Assembly: GCA_038235275.1 (NCBI GenBank)
Contig: JBBSUC010000029.1
Location: 4,545-68,544, forward strand
DNA: 64,000 bases
DNA from: Persicitalea sp038235275
Lineage (GTDB): Bacteria; Bacteroidota; Bacteroidia; Cytophagales; Spirosomataceae
Reading direction: 5' to 3'
The translations under genes and the position numbers were made by a program. Under the pieces are notes generated by a model. The model saw nothing but the letters and a program-made list of their open reading frames with translations, made no database searches and was not told the DNA's origin. Of this stretch, positions 1-8,853 are shown piece after piece. How positions within the stretch are numbered: position 1 is the stretch's first letter; every line of letters begins with the position of its first letter.

Positions 1-9
1 AAAAATATA

Positions 10-231
10 ATGGATCGGATTCGATACTACGTGGAAGATCAGGCGTTTGGCGTGTGTGCTAAACTGGGGGAGAAGCTTAGTTTCTCGGCGAGCAGCATTC
101 GGTTGTACTTCATCTATGCCTCTTTCCTTACTTTCGGCTCGCCCATCATCATTTATTTGGTGCTGGCTTTTTGGATGGAAGTGCGCAAGCATTTGCGCCG
201 CCACCAAAGCCCCACTATTTGGGAATTTTAG
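10..231 (+). CDS. PspC-domain small membrane protein
   Basis: Short 73-residue protein of the PspC type. The N-terminal half (YVEDQAFGVCAKLGEKL) is the soluble part with the usual ...GVCAGLA-like motif, followed by one hydrophobic segment (about residues 35-55, FIYASFLTFGSPIIIYLVLA). PspC domains are inner-membrane elements linked to envelope-stress sensing; the role of this stand-alone version is not known. Length fits single-domain PspC proteins of Bacteroidota. It sits at the window edge, so any upstream operon partner is not visible. It is convergent with the glycosyltransferase that ends at 256. Confidence 0.75.
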   Translation: MDRIRYYVEDQAFGVCAKLGEKLSFSASSIRLYFIYASFLTFGSPIIIYLVLAFWMEVRKHLRRHQSPTIWEF

Positions 232-255
232 CAGAAATTCTCTCTCAGGAAGATT

Positions 256-1251
256 TCAGGGTAGTTCGGAAAATTTTCTTTTTCCTTTCACAAAATACTC
301 CCACACCACGCTGTGGCGATAGAGACTGGCCTGCCGGGGTGGACGATTGCCGCGTTCGTTGAGCCGGGGCACCAGGCGATAAAAAGCAAAGTGCGCCCGC
401 ACGATGGCCCACACGTCGGGCCAGGCCCCGGCCATCATAAACCGCACACTCGAAATACCATCCAGTACTAGCCGCGCCAGCAGCACCCGTACCCGCTGCC
501 CGAGGGGCATATTTTTATAAATCATCATCAGGTTATTGCGGTAGTTCAGGAAGGTCTTGCGCGGGTTGGACTTGTGCAGCGTGCCGCCGCCTACGTGGTA
601 CACTTCGCTGCCGCCGCAGCAGACGATCCGCCACTTCCGATTGAGCAGCCGCCAGCAGAGGTCTATTTCCTCCATGTGAGCAAAGTACCGCTCGTCGAAC
701 CCCTTCGCTTCCCAAAAAGCCGTGGCCCGCACAAACAGGCAGGCCCCCGTGGCCCAGAAAACGTCTACGGTGGCGTCATACTGCCCGTGGTCGGCCTCGC
801 AGGTATCGAACAGACGGCCCCGGCTATACGGATAGCCTAAAAAATCCATGTAGCCGCCCGCTGCCCCGGCGTACTCAAAGTGTGTTCGATGGTTGAAGTC
901 CTTGATCTTTGGCTGGCAAGCGGCTACCCTCGGGTTAGCTTCCAGGTAATCCAGCATCGGCTCAACCCAGTTGGACGTCACCTCCACGTCAGAATTTAGT
1001 AGTACGTAGTAATCGGCCTCGATCCGGGAAAGGGCGTAATTGTAGCCTCCCGCATAACCCTTATTATCAGGAATGACCAGCACGCTTACGTCGGGCATTT
1101 CGCGCAACCACGTCAATGACTGGTCAGTAGAAGCGTTGTCGGCCACCCAAATTTTGCAGTTCGGGGAGAACTGCCGCACCGAAGGCAGGAATTGTTCCAG
1201 GTACCTCTGTCCGTTGTAATTGAGGATGACGATAGCAACCTGTTTCATCAA
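256..1251 (-). CDS. Glycosyltransferase family 2
   Basis: A 331-residue GT-A glycosyltransferase. The N-terminus QVAIVILNYNGQRYL is the classic GT2 start. WVADNASTDQS follows, then the DxD-type stretch VLLNSDVEVTSNW near residue 85 for metal and nucleotide-sugar binding, and the MEEIDLCWRL motif near residue 195 that is typical of rhamnosyl/WsaE-like GT2 enzymes. There are no obvious membrane helices except weak hydrophobicity near the C-terminus, so it is probably cytoplasmic or membrane-associated and makes surface polysaccharide or glycoprotein glycan. The acceptor sugar cannot be told. It lies downstream of the EbfC gene on the same strand with a 73-bp gap. Confidence 0.9.
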   Translation of the reverse strand: MMKQVAIVILNYNGQRYLEQFLPSVRQFSPNCKIWVADNASTDQSLTWLREMPDVSVLVIPDNKGYAGGYNYALSRIEADYYVLLNSDVEVTSNWVEPMLDYLEANPRVAACQPKIKDFNHRTHFEYAGAAGGYMDFLGYPYSRGRLFDTCEADHGQYDATVDVFWATGACLFVRATAFWEAKGFDERYFAHMEEIDLCWRLLNRKWRIVCCGGSEVYHVGGGTLHKSNPRKTFLNYRNNLMMIYKNMPLGQRVRVLLARLVLDGISSVRFMMAGAWPDVWAIVRAHFAFYRLVPRLNERGNRPPRQASLYRHSVVWEYFVKGKRKFSELP

Positions 1252-1324
1252 AAGTGAAAAATCCGGTTCTATTGGCTGAAACCGGAAGTGGTAGCAAAGA
1301 GGGAAGAGATTTGAAGAAAATAAG

Positions 1325-1669
1325 CTACTTCATCAGGTTACCCAAATCCAGGCCCGGAATATTGGGCAGCATACCCTGCGTTGATTGCTGGAGGTGTTCT
1401 TTGATTTTAGGCTCGATGTTTTCCATAGCCTTGTTCATAGCCGCAACCACCAAATCTTGCAACATTTCCTTGTCCTCCGGTTTGATGAGATCATTATCTA
1501 TCTCTAAACCGATGATTTTTTTCTGACCATTGATGGTCACGCGCACGAGTCCCGCACCTGACTCTGCCGACTCAGTGATATTGCTCAACTGTTCCTGCGC
1601 TTCCTTCATGCGAGCCTGCAAGTCTTTCATCTTACCCATCATGCCCGATAGATCCATGTTTCCTAACAT
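1325..1669 (-). CDS. YbaB/EbfC nucleoid-associated protein
   Basis: A 114-residue YbaB/EbfC family DNA-binding protein. The N-terminal amphipathic helix (MGKMKDLQARMKEAQEQLSN) and the middle strands GLVRVTINGQKKIIGLEID are the family signature. The tail EDLVVAAMNKAMENIEPK-like helix follows, then a short Gly/Pro-rich C-terminus (QGMLPNIPGLDLG) common in this family. Members dimerise, bind DNA as tweezers and are often encoded next to dnaX/recR; neither gene is seen here. Length is normal. Confidence 0.9.
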   Translation of the reverse strand: MLGNMDLSGMMGKMKDLQARMKEAQEQLSNITESAESGAGLVRVTINGQKKIIGLEIDNDLIKPEDKEMLQDLVVAAMNKAMENIEPKIKEHLQQSTQGMLPNIPGLDLGNLMK

Positions 1670-1770
1670 ATTTTTTTAATGGTGAATGGTGACGGGATGG
1701 CCCGTACCATGATGAACGATATTTTAGCCGAAAGCCCAAAGTCCACGGCCGATAGCCAAAGATAGCACCT

Positions 1771-3723
1771 TTACCGCAAAAGCATCACAGTACCCTTCTT
1801 GACAAAGTCCTTACCCGTGTTATCTCGGATGATGACTTTGTATACGTATGGGCCTTGCGGGGCGCGATCGCCGTTAATCGCGCCGTCCCAGCCCGTGCCG
1901 GGATCGGTAGTCTGAAAAATGGACTGCCCCCAGCGATTGTATATAATCATCTGGAAATTATCGTAGAAAGATCCGCTGGGCTTGAAAGTGTCGTTGATGC
2001 CGTCACTGTTGGGTGAAAAAGCATCGGGTAGGAATAGCGCGGCTTCGCGGCGAAAAAGAACCACGTTGGAATAACTTAGAAATGACCCATTTTTAGAACG
2101 TGAACGAATCTGATACTCGAACTCCTGCTCGTTGGGGTCGTCAAATTTCGGGTCGTAAATAAGGTTGGCACCGACGCCCGTCTCCGATGCCGACCCGCCT
2201 TTATTGAGTTTTACCACGAAATACCCGCCTACATCGTCGGTAAAGGGCGGATCTTCCGTCCATTTGATGAGTTGGCCTATATCCTTAAGGAAAATGGTGC
2301 AAATGGGCTTACTGGGTTCGGAGCGGTTTCCGCAGGCGTTTTCGTACAGAATGCGGTAACAGTAGGATCGTTCCGAAGTCTTGGCCTTTACGTCGGAGTA
2401 GCGATTAGTGTTCTCCGTGACGCCCACCTCCTGAAAGCCGGCTGTGACGTTGTCGGCCCGCTCGAAGATCATTTTGTAGGCGGGCGTGGTTCCCTGCGTG
2501 GGCGGAAAGGCCACCAGCGATACGCTGCCGTCCTGTTCCACGCTTACGATCGCCTGAGAAATAGTGCTGGGCTTCAGATCTGACTTGGCTGTGACCTCCA
2601 CTGGTGCCGACCGGGATTCGGCCTTCCCAACCGTGGCCACCAGCTGGTAGCGGTACGACACCCCACATTCGACATCGTTGTCCACATAGGAAATATCCTC
2701 GATTTTGGTAAATCTTTTGATCCGATTGCCATTGCGCAGTAGTTCGTAGCTTTTGAATTCCTGTGGCTGCGGGTACTGATTCCAGGTGAGGATGTTGCGC
2801 TCACTCTCGGCTTTCCCGTTCAGCACTACGGTGCATACTTCGTTGGATTCGGTCACGTTGCCGCAGGCATCGGTCGTACTCAGCTTGAGGCAATGTATTT
2901 GCCTGGGATCCAGAGATTGCAGGGTCAATTCCACATTACCCGTTTGGGAAGATTTTACTCCCGTCCCGACGTAGTTGCCTGACCCGGTTTTGACCATCAC
3001 CTCCACCTCAACTCCCCCCGCACTTTTGAAAGAAAGACCTACGGATCCGTCCGCTCGGGACTCCACCTGGCTAATGCTAATCTGGCTGTTCTGCTTACCG
3101 TTGATGGTCACCCGCAGCAAGGTTTTGTTACTGCCAAAACATCCTCCTGCGTTTTGGGTGTAGATTCCTCGGTAAAAAAGGATGCGGACCCCAGCGCCGA
3201 AGTAGTCGTGTTCTATCTCCAAAGCCCCGCCCTGATTGATGTATTCCGGGGCAGAGCCATCATTCCAGTCTACCTCGATCTGGTCGTATTGCTTGGAAAT
3301 GCTGTCGTCGGCAAAAATGAGCTTGACTTTTCCATCGGAACAGGGGACCGCCGTTATTTTGGGTGGAGTGCGGTCGCGCACGATTACCTCACGACAAAGA
3401 GTGATAGGACCCGCATTACTACTGCCTGCCTGTAGAATACGATATCTCCCGGGCTTATTGTAAGTGAATTGAGTGGCCTGAGGTAGGGATGACAGCGTTT
3501 CACCCTTATAATCGAAAACGAAACCTATATTATCAGCTCCGCTTACTGTATTCGCCACTTCCACTGTAAATGGTGCGCAGCCAATGAGCGGGTCAGTGCC
3601 TGTGGTCCCATTAATGGAGAATCCCCCTCCTCCCGCTTTGCACAAATCCTGCGCCGTAGTCACCGACCCCATTCCGGCAATCATCCACAGTAGCCAGCCC
3701 CAGCGGAATTCGCAATGTAACAT
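1771..3723 (-). CDS. T9SS type B-sorted (gliding motility-associated) secreted protein
   Basis: A 650-residue exported protein. I chose the ATG at 3723 because it opens a good signal peptide (WGWLLWMIAGMGSVTTAQ) that upstream in-frame starts would bury. After the signal peptide comes a PKD-like region (IGCAPFTVEVANTVSGADNI) and then several fibronectin-III-like repeats, for example ILTWNQYPQPQEFKSYELLR. The last ~85 residues begin FLPDAFSPNSDGINDTFKP and include YNRWGQSIFQT and APQGPYVYKV, the gliding-motility-associated C-terminal (type B) sorting domain. It is therefore probably secreted by the type IX system and held on the cell surface. Divergent from ribBA. Ligand unknown. Confidence 0.9.
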   Translation of the reverse strand: MLHCEFRWGWLLWMIAGMGSVTTAQDLCKAGGGGFSINGTTGTDPLIGCAPFTVEVANTVSGADNIGFVFDYKGETLSSLPQATQFTYNKPGRYRILQAGSSNAGPITLCREVIVRDRTPPKITAVPCSDGKVKLIFADDSISKQYDQIEVDWNDGSAPEYINQGGALEIEHDYFGAGVRILFYRGIYTQNAGGCFGSNKTLLRVTINGKQNSQISISQVESRADGSVGLSFKSAGGVEVEVMVKTGSGNYVGTGVKSSQTGNVELTLQSLDPRQIHCLKLSTTDACGNVTESNEVCTVVLNGKAESERNILTWNQYPQPQEFKSYELLRNGNRIKRFTKIEDISYVDNDVECGVSYRYQLVATVGKAESRSAPVEVTAKSDLKPSTISQAIVSVEQDGSVSLVAFPPTQGTTPAYKMIFERADNVTAGFQEVGVTENTNRYSDVKAKTSERSYCYRILYENACGNRSEPSKPICTIFLKDIGQLIKWTEDPPFTDDVGGYFVVKLNKGGSASETGVGANLIYDPKFDDPNEQEFEYQIRSRSKNGSFLSYSNVVLFRREAALFLPDAFSPNSDGINDTFKPSGSFYDNFQMIIYNRWGQSIFQTTDPGTGWDGAINGDRAPQGPYVYKVIIRDNTGKDFVKKGTVMLLR

Positions 3724-3918
3724 TCTTATTCTGAGTAAATTTTGTTTCAAAATCGCCTGAAAAATAATTTGTTGCCGCGCGAAATGGGTTCGGAACGAAA
3801 CGGAAGGTCGTGAACCTTTGTTTCCCAAAGATCGAAGGTAAAGCTTTCCAAAGGAAGGGTTTACCTTTACGACTTACAACGCCCTGAGCGGCGAAACTAT
3901 TTTTCATCGAATGTACTA

Positions 3919-5196
3919 ATGAGCAATAATAATACCAAAATCCGTCTTGACTCCGTCGAAGATGCCATTGCGGATATAAAAGCGGGCAAGTTGATTATCG
4001 TCGTGGACGACGAAGATCGTGAGAATGAAGGCGATATGATCGGTGCCTCCCAAACGATCACTCCCGAACTTGTCAACCTTATGGCCCGCGAAGGGCGTGG
4101 CCTCATCTGCGTGTCGCTGACCGAAGAGCGCTGCCACGAACTGGGTCTCGACATGATGGTGCAGATCAACACGGCGGCCCACGAAACGGCCTTCACCGTG
4201 TCGGTGGATTTATTGGGCCACGGCTGTACGACGGGCATTTCGGCCTCCGACCGCGCCCAAACGATCCGTGCCCTGGTAAATCCCGATACCAAGGCAGAAG
4301 ACTTGGGTCGCCCCGGCCATATTTTCCCCCTGAAAGCCAAGGAGGGCGGCGTGCTGCGTCGCAGCGGCCACACCGAGGCCTCGCTCGACTTTGCCCGACT
4401 GGCCGGATTGACGCCCTCGGGCGTGCTGATCGAAGTCCTGAACGAGGATGGCTCGATGGCCCGGCTGCCCGAATTGCGCGTAATTGCCGACCGCCTGGAT
4501 ATGAAGTTGGTGACGATCAAGGATTTGATAGCCTACCGCTTGCGGGAGGAATCACTCATTAAGCGCGAAATTGGCGTGGATCTGCCTACCGAATGGGGGC
4601 ATTTCGACCTGATCGCTTACCGACAGCTCAACACCAACGAATTGCATCTGGCCCTGGTAAAAGGTACTTGGGAACCGGACGAGCCCGTGCTGGTACGCGT
4701 CCACTCTTCCTGCGTGACGGGCGACATTTTCGGCTCCTGCCGCTGTGACTGCGGTGGCCAACTCCACGCTGCCATGGATATGGTGGACAAAGCCGGGAAA
4801 GGCGTTGTCGTTTATATGAACCAGGAGGGGCGCGGGATCGGTCTTTTGAACAAACTGAAAGCTTACAAATTACAGGAAATGGGCCGCGACACCGTAGAGG
4901 CCAACCTCGAACTGGGCCTACCGATGGACGCCCGCGACTACGGCGTGGGGGCGCAGATTCTGCGGGATTTGGGTGTTTCCAAAATAAAACTGATTTCCAA
5001 TAATCCCAAGAAGCGCGTCGGTTTGATGGGCTACGGGTTGGAAATCGTAGATACGATCGGGATCGAAATTGCTTCCAATCCGTACAATGAAAAGTACCTG
5101 CTTACCAAGCGCGATAAGATGGGGCATAGTCTGCTCAACTTGTCTGCTAACGGGTTCAAAGGTGAGGCGGGACGCCCCGAGGCGTTAAAAGGTTAA
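3919..5196 (+). CDS. ribBA: Bifunctional DHBP synthase / GTP cyclohydrolase II
   Basis: A 425-residue fusion for the two entry steps of riboflavin synthesis. Residues ~1-205 are RibB, which makes 3,4-dihydroxy-2-butanone 4-phosphate from ribulose 5-phosphate; DDEDRENEGDMIG is its acidic metal/substrate loop. Residues ~210-405 are RibA, which opens GTP. The zinc ligands appear as SSCVTGDIFGSCRCDCGG, and NQEGRGIGL and DARDYGVGAQ give the active-site regions. Length and domain order are normal. Cytoplasmic. I see no FMN riboswitch fold in the roughly 70 bp directly upstream, which is short for one. Confidence 0.97.
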   Translation: MSNNNTKIRLDSVEDAIADIKAGKLIIVVDDEDRENEGDMIGASQTITPELVNLMAREGRGLICVSLTEERCHELGLDMMVQINTAAHETAFTVSVDLLGHGCTTGISASDRAQTIRALVNPDTKAEDLGRPGHIFPLKAKEGGVLRRSGHTEASLDFARLAGLTPSGVLIEVLNEDGSMARLPELRVIADRLDMKLVTIKDLIAYRLREESLIKREIGVDLPTEWGHFDLIAYRQLNTNELHLALVKGTWEPDEPVLVRVHSSCVTGDIFGSCRCDCGGQLHAAMDMVDKAGKGVVVYMNQEGRGIGLLNKLKAYKLQEMGRDTVEANLELGLPMDARDYGVGAQILRDLGVSKIKLISNNPKKRVGLMGYGLEIVDTIGIEIASNPYNEKYLLTKRDKMGHSLLNLSANGFKGEAGRPEALKG

Positions 5197-5274
5197 AGGT
5201 TAGCGGTAGACGGTTTCAAAATGATTGTCGTATCCGTTACTACCCTTCAAAAAATTTGGATAGTTTTTTTTAAA

Positions 5275-5703
5275 ATGACTTCAATTCAAATTGCTAATTC
5301 TGACGCGGACATTTTGAAATGCCGCCGGGCGGTGCAGGCTTTGCGGCCTTTGCTGGTCGATGCCGTGTATGAGGAAGCAGTGCAGCGGACTTTGGCGGAT
5401 AACCGACAGATGATTTTTGTGGAAGAAAACGGCGAGGCCGTCGCCGTAGCGGTGTTCGAGACGGGCTACAACCTTTACCGGGGCAAATACATCTATGTAG
5501 ACGATCTTTCGACCCTGTCCGAAGCGCGGGGCAAGGGCTACGCCGGGCAACTCCTCGGCTGGATCATCGAATACGCTCGCCTCGAAGGATTCGACGAAGT
5601 GCATCTCGACTCAGGTGTGAGCGAAGCCCGTACCGATGCCCACCGCCTGTACCTCAACAAGCGGATGCAGGTCACGAGCCTGCACTTTGCGCTTAAAGTG
5701 TAA
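5275..5703 (+). CDS. GNAT family N-acetyltransferase
   Basis: A 142-residue protein starting at the internal ATG 5275 (MTSIQIANSD...). The upstream in-frame ATG at 5221 would add 18 residues without family character. The acetyl-CoA binding region is LSEARGKGYAGQLLGWIIEYA (motif A, RGKGYAG), preceded by the beta strand YIYVDDLSTL and followed by EVHLDSGVSEARTDAHRLYL. The YLNKRM-like end with the RLYL helix is typical of small GNATs. Substrate unknown. A 25-bp gap to the DUF1206 gene suggests one transcript. Confidence 0.85.
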   Translation: MTSIQIANSDADILKCRRAVQALRPLLVDAVYEEAVQRTLADNRQMIFVEENGEAVAVAVFETGYNLYRGKYIYVDDLSTLSEARGKGYAGQLLGWIIEYARLEGFDEVHLDSGVSEARTDAHRLYLNKRMQVTSLHFALKV

Positions 5704-5728
5704 ACTACCTGTCGCCCGTGTTTGATTT

Positions 5729-6559
5729 ATGGCAGAAGTTCTCCTGAACCGCCGCGAAAAATGGATTGAACGCACGGGGCAAATTGGCCTGGTGGCTATC
5801 GGAACGGTGTACGTGCTGGTCGGTACGCTCACTTTTGCCAGCGCGGTCGATTTCAGCGGCGAAGGGAACAAGGGCAAAATCTCCCAAATATTGCAATGGG
5901 TTCAGGACCAGATTTTCGGGCAAATCCTGCTGGCCATCATCACCCTCGGCCTACTTTGTTACACGGTGTGGCGGCTCATCGAGGCTATACTCGATACCGA
6001 TAACAAGGGAAACGGTCTGCATGGCTTGGCGTTGCGGGCTTCGTACCTTTCTTATGGTGGGGTGTACGGGGCGCTGACTTACTACGCCGCCCGCTTATTA
6101 CTCAGTCAGAGCGGGGGCAGCGCACCGCCTCCCGAGAAAGACACCCGTGAAACCGTAGCCCAAAGCTTGCTCGAACTTCCTTATGGACAGTGGTTGGTGG
6201 CGGCTTTCGCACTGGGTACGGCGGGCGTGGGCGTCTTTCAACTTTATCTGGCCCTATCGGGGACCTACCGATCTATAATTGAAGAAGAAAGAATCGACAC
6301 CCGCGCCAAGGAAATCCTGATTCGTTCGGGCCAAATCGGCTACGTGGCCCGCGCCGTGGTGTGGCTCATCATCGGTTATTTTCTGCTGCTGGCCGCCATT
6401 CGTTCCGACTCCCGCGCGGCGGGTAATTCCCAAACCGCCCTCAACTTCCTCGAGTACCAGTACGGTACCTTGACGCTGGCCACCGTGTCGCTCGGCCTGG
6501 TGTGCTACGGAATTTTCCAGTTTGCCAGGGCGAAGTACCAGCCGATTGTGAAGAAATAA
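5729..6559 (+). CDS. DUF1206 six-helix membrane protein (first copy)
   Basis: A 276-residue integral membrane protein of three DUF1206 repeats, each a pair of helices. The repeats start near IGQIGLVAIGTVYVLVG, YLSYGGVYGALTYYAA and SGQIGYVARAVVWLIIG. Each is followed by a Gly-rich second helix that contains a G-Q-x-L/W-L pattern (GQILLAIITLGLLCYTVW, GQWLVAAFALGTAGVG, GTLTLATVSLGLVCYG). The family has no known function. It is followed 61 bp later by a clear paralogue with the same repeat layout, so this is a tandem duplication. Confidence 0.9.
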   Translation: MAEVLLNRREKWIERTGQIGLVAIGTVYVLVGTLTFASAVDFSGEGNKGKISQILQWVQDQIFGQILLAIITLGLLCYTVWRLIEAILDTDNKGNGLHGLALRASYLSYGGVYGALTYYAARLLLSQSGGSAPPPEKDTRETVAQSLLELPYGQWLVAAFALGTAGVGVFQLYLALSGTYRSIIEEERIDTRAKEILIRSGQIGYVARAVVWLIIGYFLLLAAIRSDSRAAGNSQTALNFLEYQYGTLTLATVSLGLVCYGIFQFARAKYQPIVKK

Positions 6560-6620
6560 CGAGGGGGGTAGGCACAGTTTTAGTACGCTTGAACGGTTAT
6601 TTCAACCGCTTTACACTAAA

Positions 6621-7439
6621 ATGGCTTCTTCTACCTCTGCCAAAGACCGCTGGATCGAAATTGCTGCCCGTGTGGGCCTGACGGCCAAAGGTTTCGTCTA
6701 TTCCCTGATCGGCATCCTTACTTTCATGGCAGCCTTCGAGTTGGGCAGCGGTGACGACAAGGGAGGCAAGTCCCAAGCCCTGCAATGGATCGAAGAGCAG
6801 CCCTTTGGGCAAGTCCTGCTAGGTCTGACTGCCCTCGGGCTGCTATGTTATAGCATCTGGCGATTAATCCAGGCTTTTCTTGATACCGAGGACAAAGGAA
6901 GTGACATGAAAGGTCTGGCCGTACGGGGACGGTACCTATTCAGCGGCTTGGTGTACTGCGCTTCCGCTTTTTACGCTGCTAAGCTACTGTTCGGTAACGG
7001 CTCGGACGAAGGCAGCGGCGACACGCGCGAAACGATCGTCCAAAAATTACTGGAACAGCCCTTCGGCCAATGGCTTGTGGGAGTTGTTGCGGCGGGCGTA
7101 ATGGCCGTCGGAGTGTACCAAATTTACTACGCTCTTTCTGAAAAGCATCGCAAGAAAATTCAGGAGTCGAAGCTGGATAACAGAGTAAGGGAAACACTGC
7201 TGGCGTCTGGCAAAGTGGGCTATATTGCACGAGGTATTGTATGGCTGCTTATCGGCTATTTATTCCTGCAGGCCGCCCTACAGGCTGACTCCGACGAGGC
7301 GGGCGGCTCCAATTCCGCTTTCAGCTTCCTGGAACAGCAGTGGGGTTCATGGGTTTTGGCCGTGGTGGCATTGGGGCTTTTGTGCTACGGAATCTTTACG
7401 TTCCTCCGGGCGCGGTACCAGCCCGTCAGTACGCGTTGA
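6621..7439 (+). CDS. DUF1206 six-helix membrane protein (second copy)
   Basis: A 272-residue paralogue of the preceding gene with identical three-repeat architecture (VGLTAKGFVYSLIGILTF; GRYLFSGLVYCASAFYAAK; SGKVGYIARGIVWLLIGYL). Shared blocks with the first copy include GLLCYSIWRLI.AFLDTEDKG and the ending LGLLCYGIF.F.RARYQP. It has the same orientation, with a 61-bp spacer, and is followed by a rho-independent terminator at 7490-7523. Function unknown. Confidence 0.9.
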   Translation: MASSTSAKDRWIEIAARVGLTAKGFVYSLIGILTFMAAFELGSGDDKGGKSQALQWIEEQPFGQVLLGLTALGLLCYSIWRLIQAFLDTEDKGSDMKGLAVRGRYLFSGLVYCASAFYAAKLLFGNGSDEGSGDTRETIVQKLLEQPFGQWLVGVVAAGVMAVGVYQIYYALSEKHRKKIQESKLDNRVRETLLASGKVGYIARGIVWLLIGYLFLQAALQADSDEAGGSNSAFSFLEQQWGSWVLAVVALGLLCYGIFTFLRARYQPVSTR

Positions 7440-7489
7440 TCAGTTCTTCGTTCAGCCGCAGCGACTTATACCATTCGTAGTTGGAAAAT

Positions 7490-7523
7490 AAAAATCTCCG
7501 TGGGCAACCCTGCGGGGATTTTT
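7490..7523 (+). terminator. Rho-independent terminator after DUF1206 pair
   Basis: AAAAATCTCCG at 7490-7500 pairs with CGGGGATTTTT at 7513-7523 (one G-T pair), around a 12-base loop. The A/T ends give the T-run. It ends the GNAT-DUF1206 transcript just before the sigma-factor gene. Confidence 0.75.
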
Positions 7524-7556
7524 GGCATTACTGGTGTCGAAGGCGGTCAAAGCCTG

Positions 7557-8144
7557 ATGTCTTTAAATACCATTATCCACCGTCAATTGTCCACTCAAAA
7601 AGAAGTCGTCCGCCAGTGCCAACGGGAAAATCCCTTCGCCCAAAAGCGATTATACGATCGCTACGCGAATCGGCTTTACCGCCTTGTCTGCCGCTACGTG
7701 TCCAACTCGATGGAAACGGAGGAGGTGTTGATGAACGGTTTTTTGAAAATCTTCAAAGCCATTGTCACCTTCGAGTACCGCAGCGACGACGAACTGGAAG
7801 TGTAGATGAAGCGCATCGTGGTCAACGAAGCCTTGATGTACCTGCGGAAGACGAAGAAAGAGCAATGGCTTTTTGCCGATACGGATTTGGAAGAAACTAC
7901 CCTTGCCGCCCAGCCCACCACCGCCGAAGGCGACCTCCACGCCGAGGGAATTCACGAGCTGATTCTGCACTTGCCCGACGGCTATCGGACGGTTTTCTGC
8001 CTCCACGCGCTGGAAGGATACACGCATCAGGAAATAGGGGCGATGCTGAACATCAGCGAGAACACCTCGAAATCACAGCTTAGCAAAGCCCGCGCGGCCT
8101 TGCAGAAATTATTGGTCAAGCACGGATACCATTATGAAAGATAA
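7557..8144 (+). pseudogene. ECF sigma factor interrupted by an amber stop
   Basis: Reads as one ~195-residue ECF sigma-70 factor split by a single TAG at 7803-7805. The first part (from ATG 7557) holds region 2: QKRLYDRYANRLYRLVCRYV and EEVLMNGFLKIFKAI. It stops after FEYRSDDELEV. The frame then continues as MKRIVVNEALMYLRK with no shift and ends with region 4 (LHALEGYTHQEIGAMLNISE, KSQLSKARAALQKLL). Family members have Trp at this point (..W(M/L)KRI.VNE..), so TGG to TAG explains the break. It may be a real null allele, a readthrough site or a sequencing error. The stop lies between regions 2 and 4, so neither half should act as a normal sigma factor. The anti-sigma-like gene overlaps its end by 11 bases. 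Confidence 0.85.
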
Positions 8145-8820
8145 CGAACTGGACGACCTCTTCCGCCACAACGCGGACTACCTCGCCGACGAGCCACCCC
8201 GCGACTTCGACAAGGACGCCTTTTGGCAGCAGTTGCAAACGGAATTACCCAAAAAGGCGGACCACCGGAAAAAACTAGCCGCCTGGTGGTGGGCGGCTGC
8301 TTCGGTGCTACTGGCCGGGATGCTTGGCGGCATCTGGTGGATGCAATCGGGGGGGGTAGAAAAGAAGTTGGCGAATAAAGTCGAAGTAAAAACGTCGCCG
8401 GAACAAATCGCAGAAGATTCAGTGCCGAGAATGGCGATTACTATTCTCCATAAAAAGGACAACCGTAGTCCTATTTCTGAGCGAGGAAACCCAGACAAAA
8501 AACTTCTTGCAAAAAATGAAAAGGTAACGCTTCATTCGCCGCTTCCCGCCATAGAAGAAATCAAGGTACAATTAATAGAAATGACAACTACCGAAAAGCC
8601 ACTCTTACTTGAAAATGAAACGAATTTCCCGGAAGTGATCGCCCCGGCGATTTCCAAAAAGCAAGTGTACCGCGTGGTGCATATTAACGAGATAAGGCAG
8701 CGTAAGCAGCAAGAAGCTAAAGCGCGCTCGCGGGTGGCGTTTCAAATCGGGATACCCGTTCCGCCGGAACCGGAACCGTACGAAGGTGAGTTTTCGCTCT
8801 CTATTTCTATTCCTCATTAA
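8134..8820 (+). CDS. Probable anti-sigma factor, single-pass membrane protein
   Basis: A 228-residue protein whose start overlaps the sigma-factor end. The cytosolic N-terminus (DLFRHNADYLADEPPRDFDKDAFWQQL) is followed by one membrane helix at about residues 50-70 (AWWWAAASVLLAGMLGGIWW) and a ~155-residue outer part without a known fold. This layout and position directly after an ECF sigma gene are those of anti-sigma factors in Bacteroidota, though no zinc-binding HxxxCxxC is present. Function is inferred from context. If the sigma gene is truly dead, this gene has lost its partner. Confidence 0.65.
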   Translation: MKDNELDDLFRHNADYLADEPPRDFDKDAFWQQLQTELPKKADHRKKLAAWWWAAASVLLAGMLGGIWWMQSGGVEKKLANKVEVKTSPEQIAEDSVPRMAITILHKKDNRSPISERGNPDKKLLAKNEKVTLHSPLPAIEEIKVQLIEMTTTEKPLLLENETNFPEVIAPAISKKQVYRVVHINEIRQRKQQEAKARSRVAFQIGIPVPPEPEPYEGEFSLSISIPH

Positions 8821-8853
8821 CCTACCCCGTAACCAGCCCCAAAATTTTCTACC

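Noticed and set aside
5197..5274. Repeat-like string GTTAAAAGGTTAAAGG, echoed at 45826-45851
   Set aside because: Short, AT-simple and only loosely matching; not enough to call a repeat family from this window.
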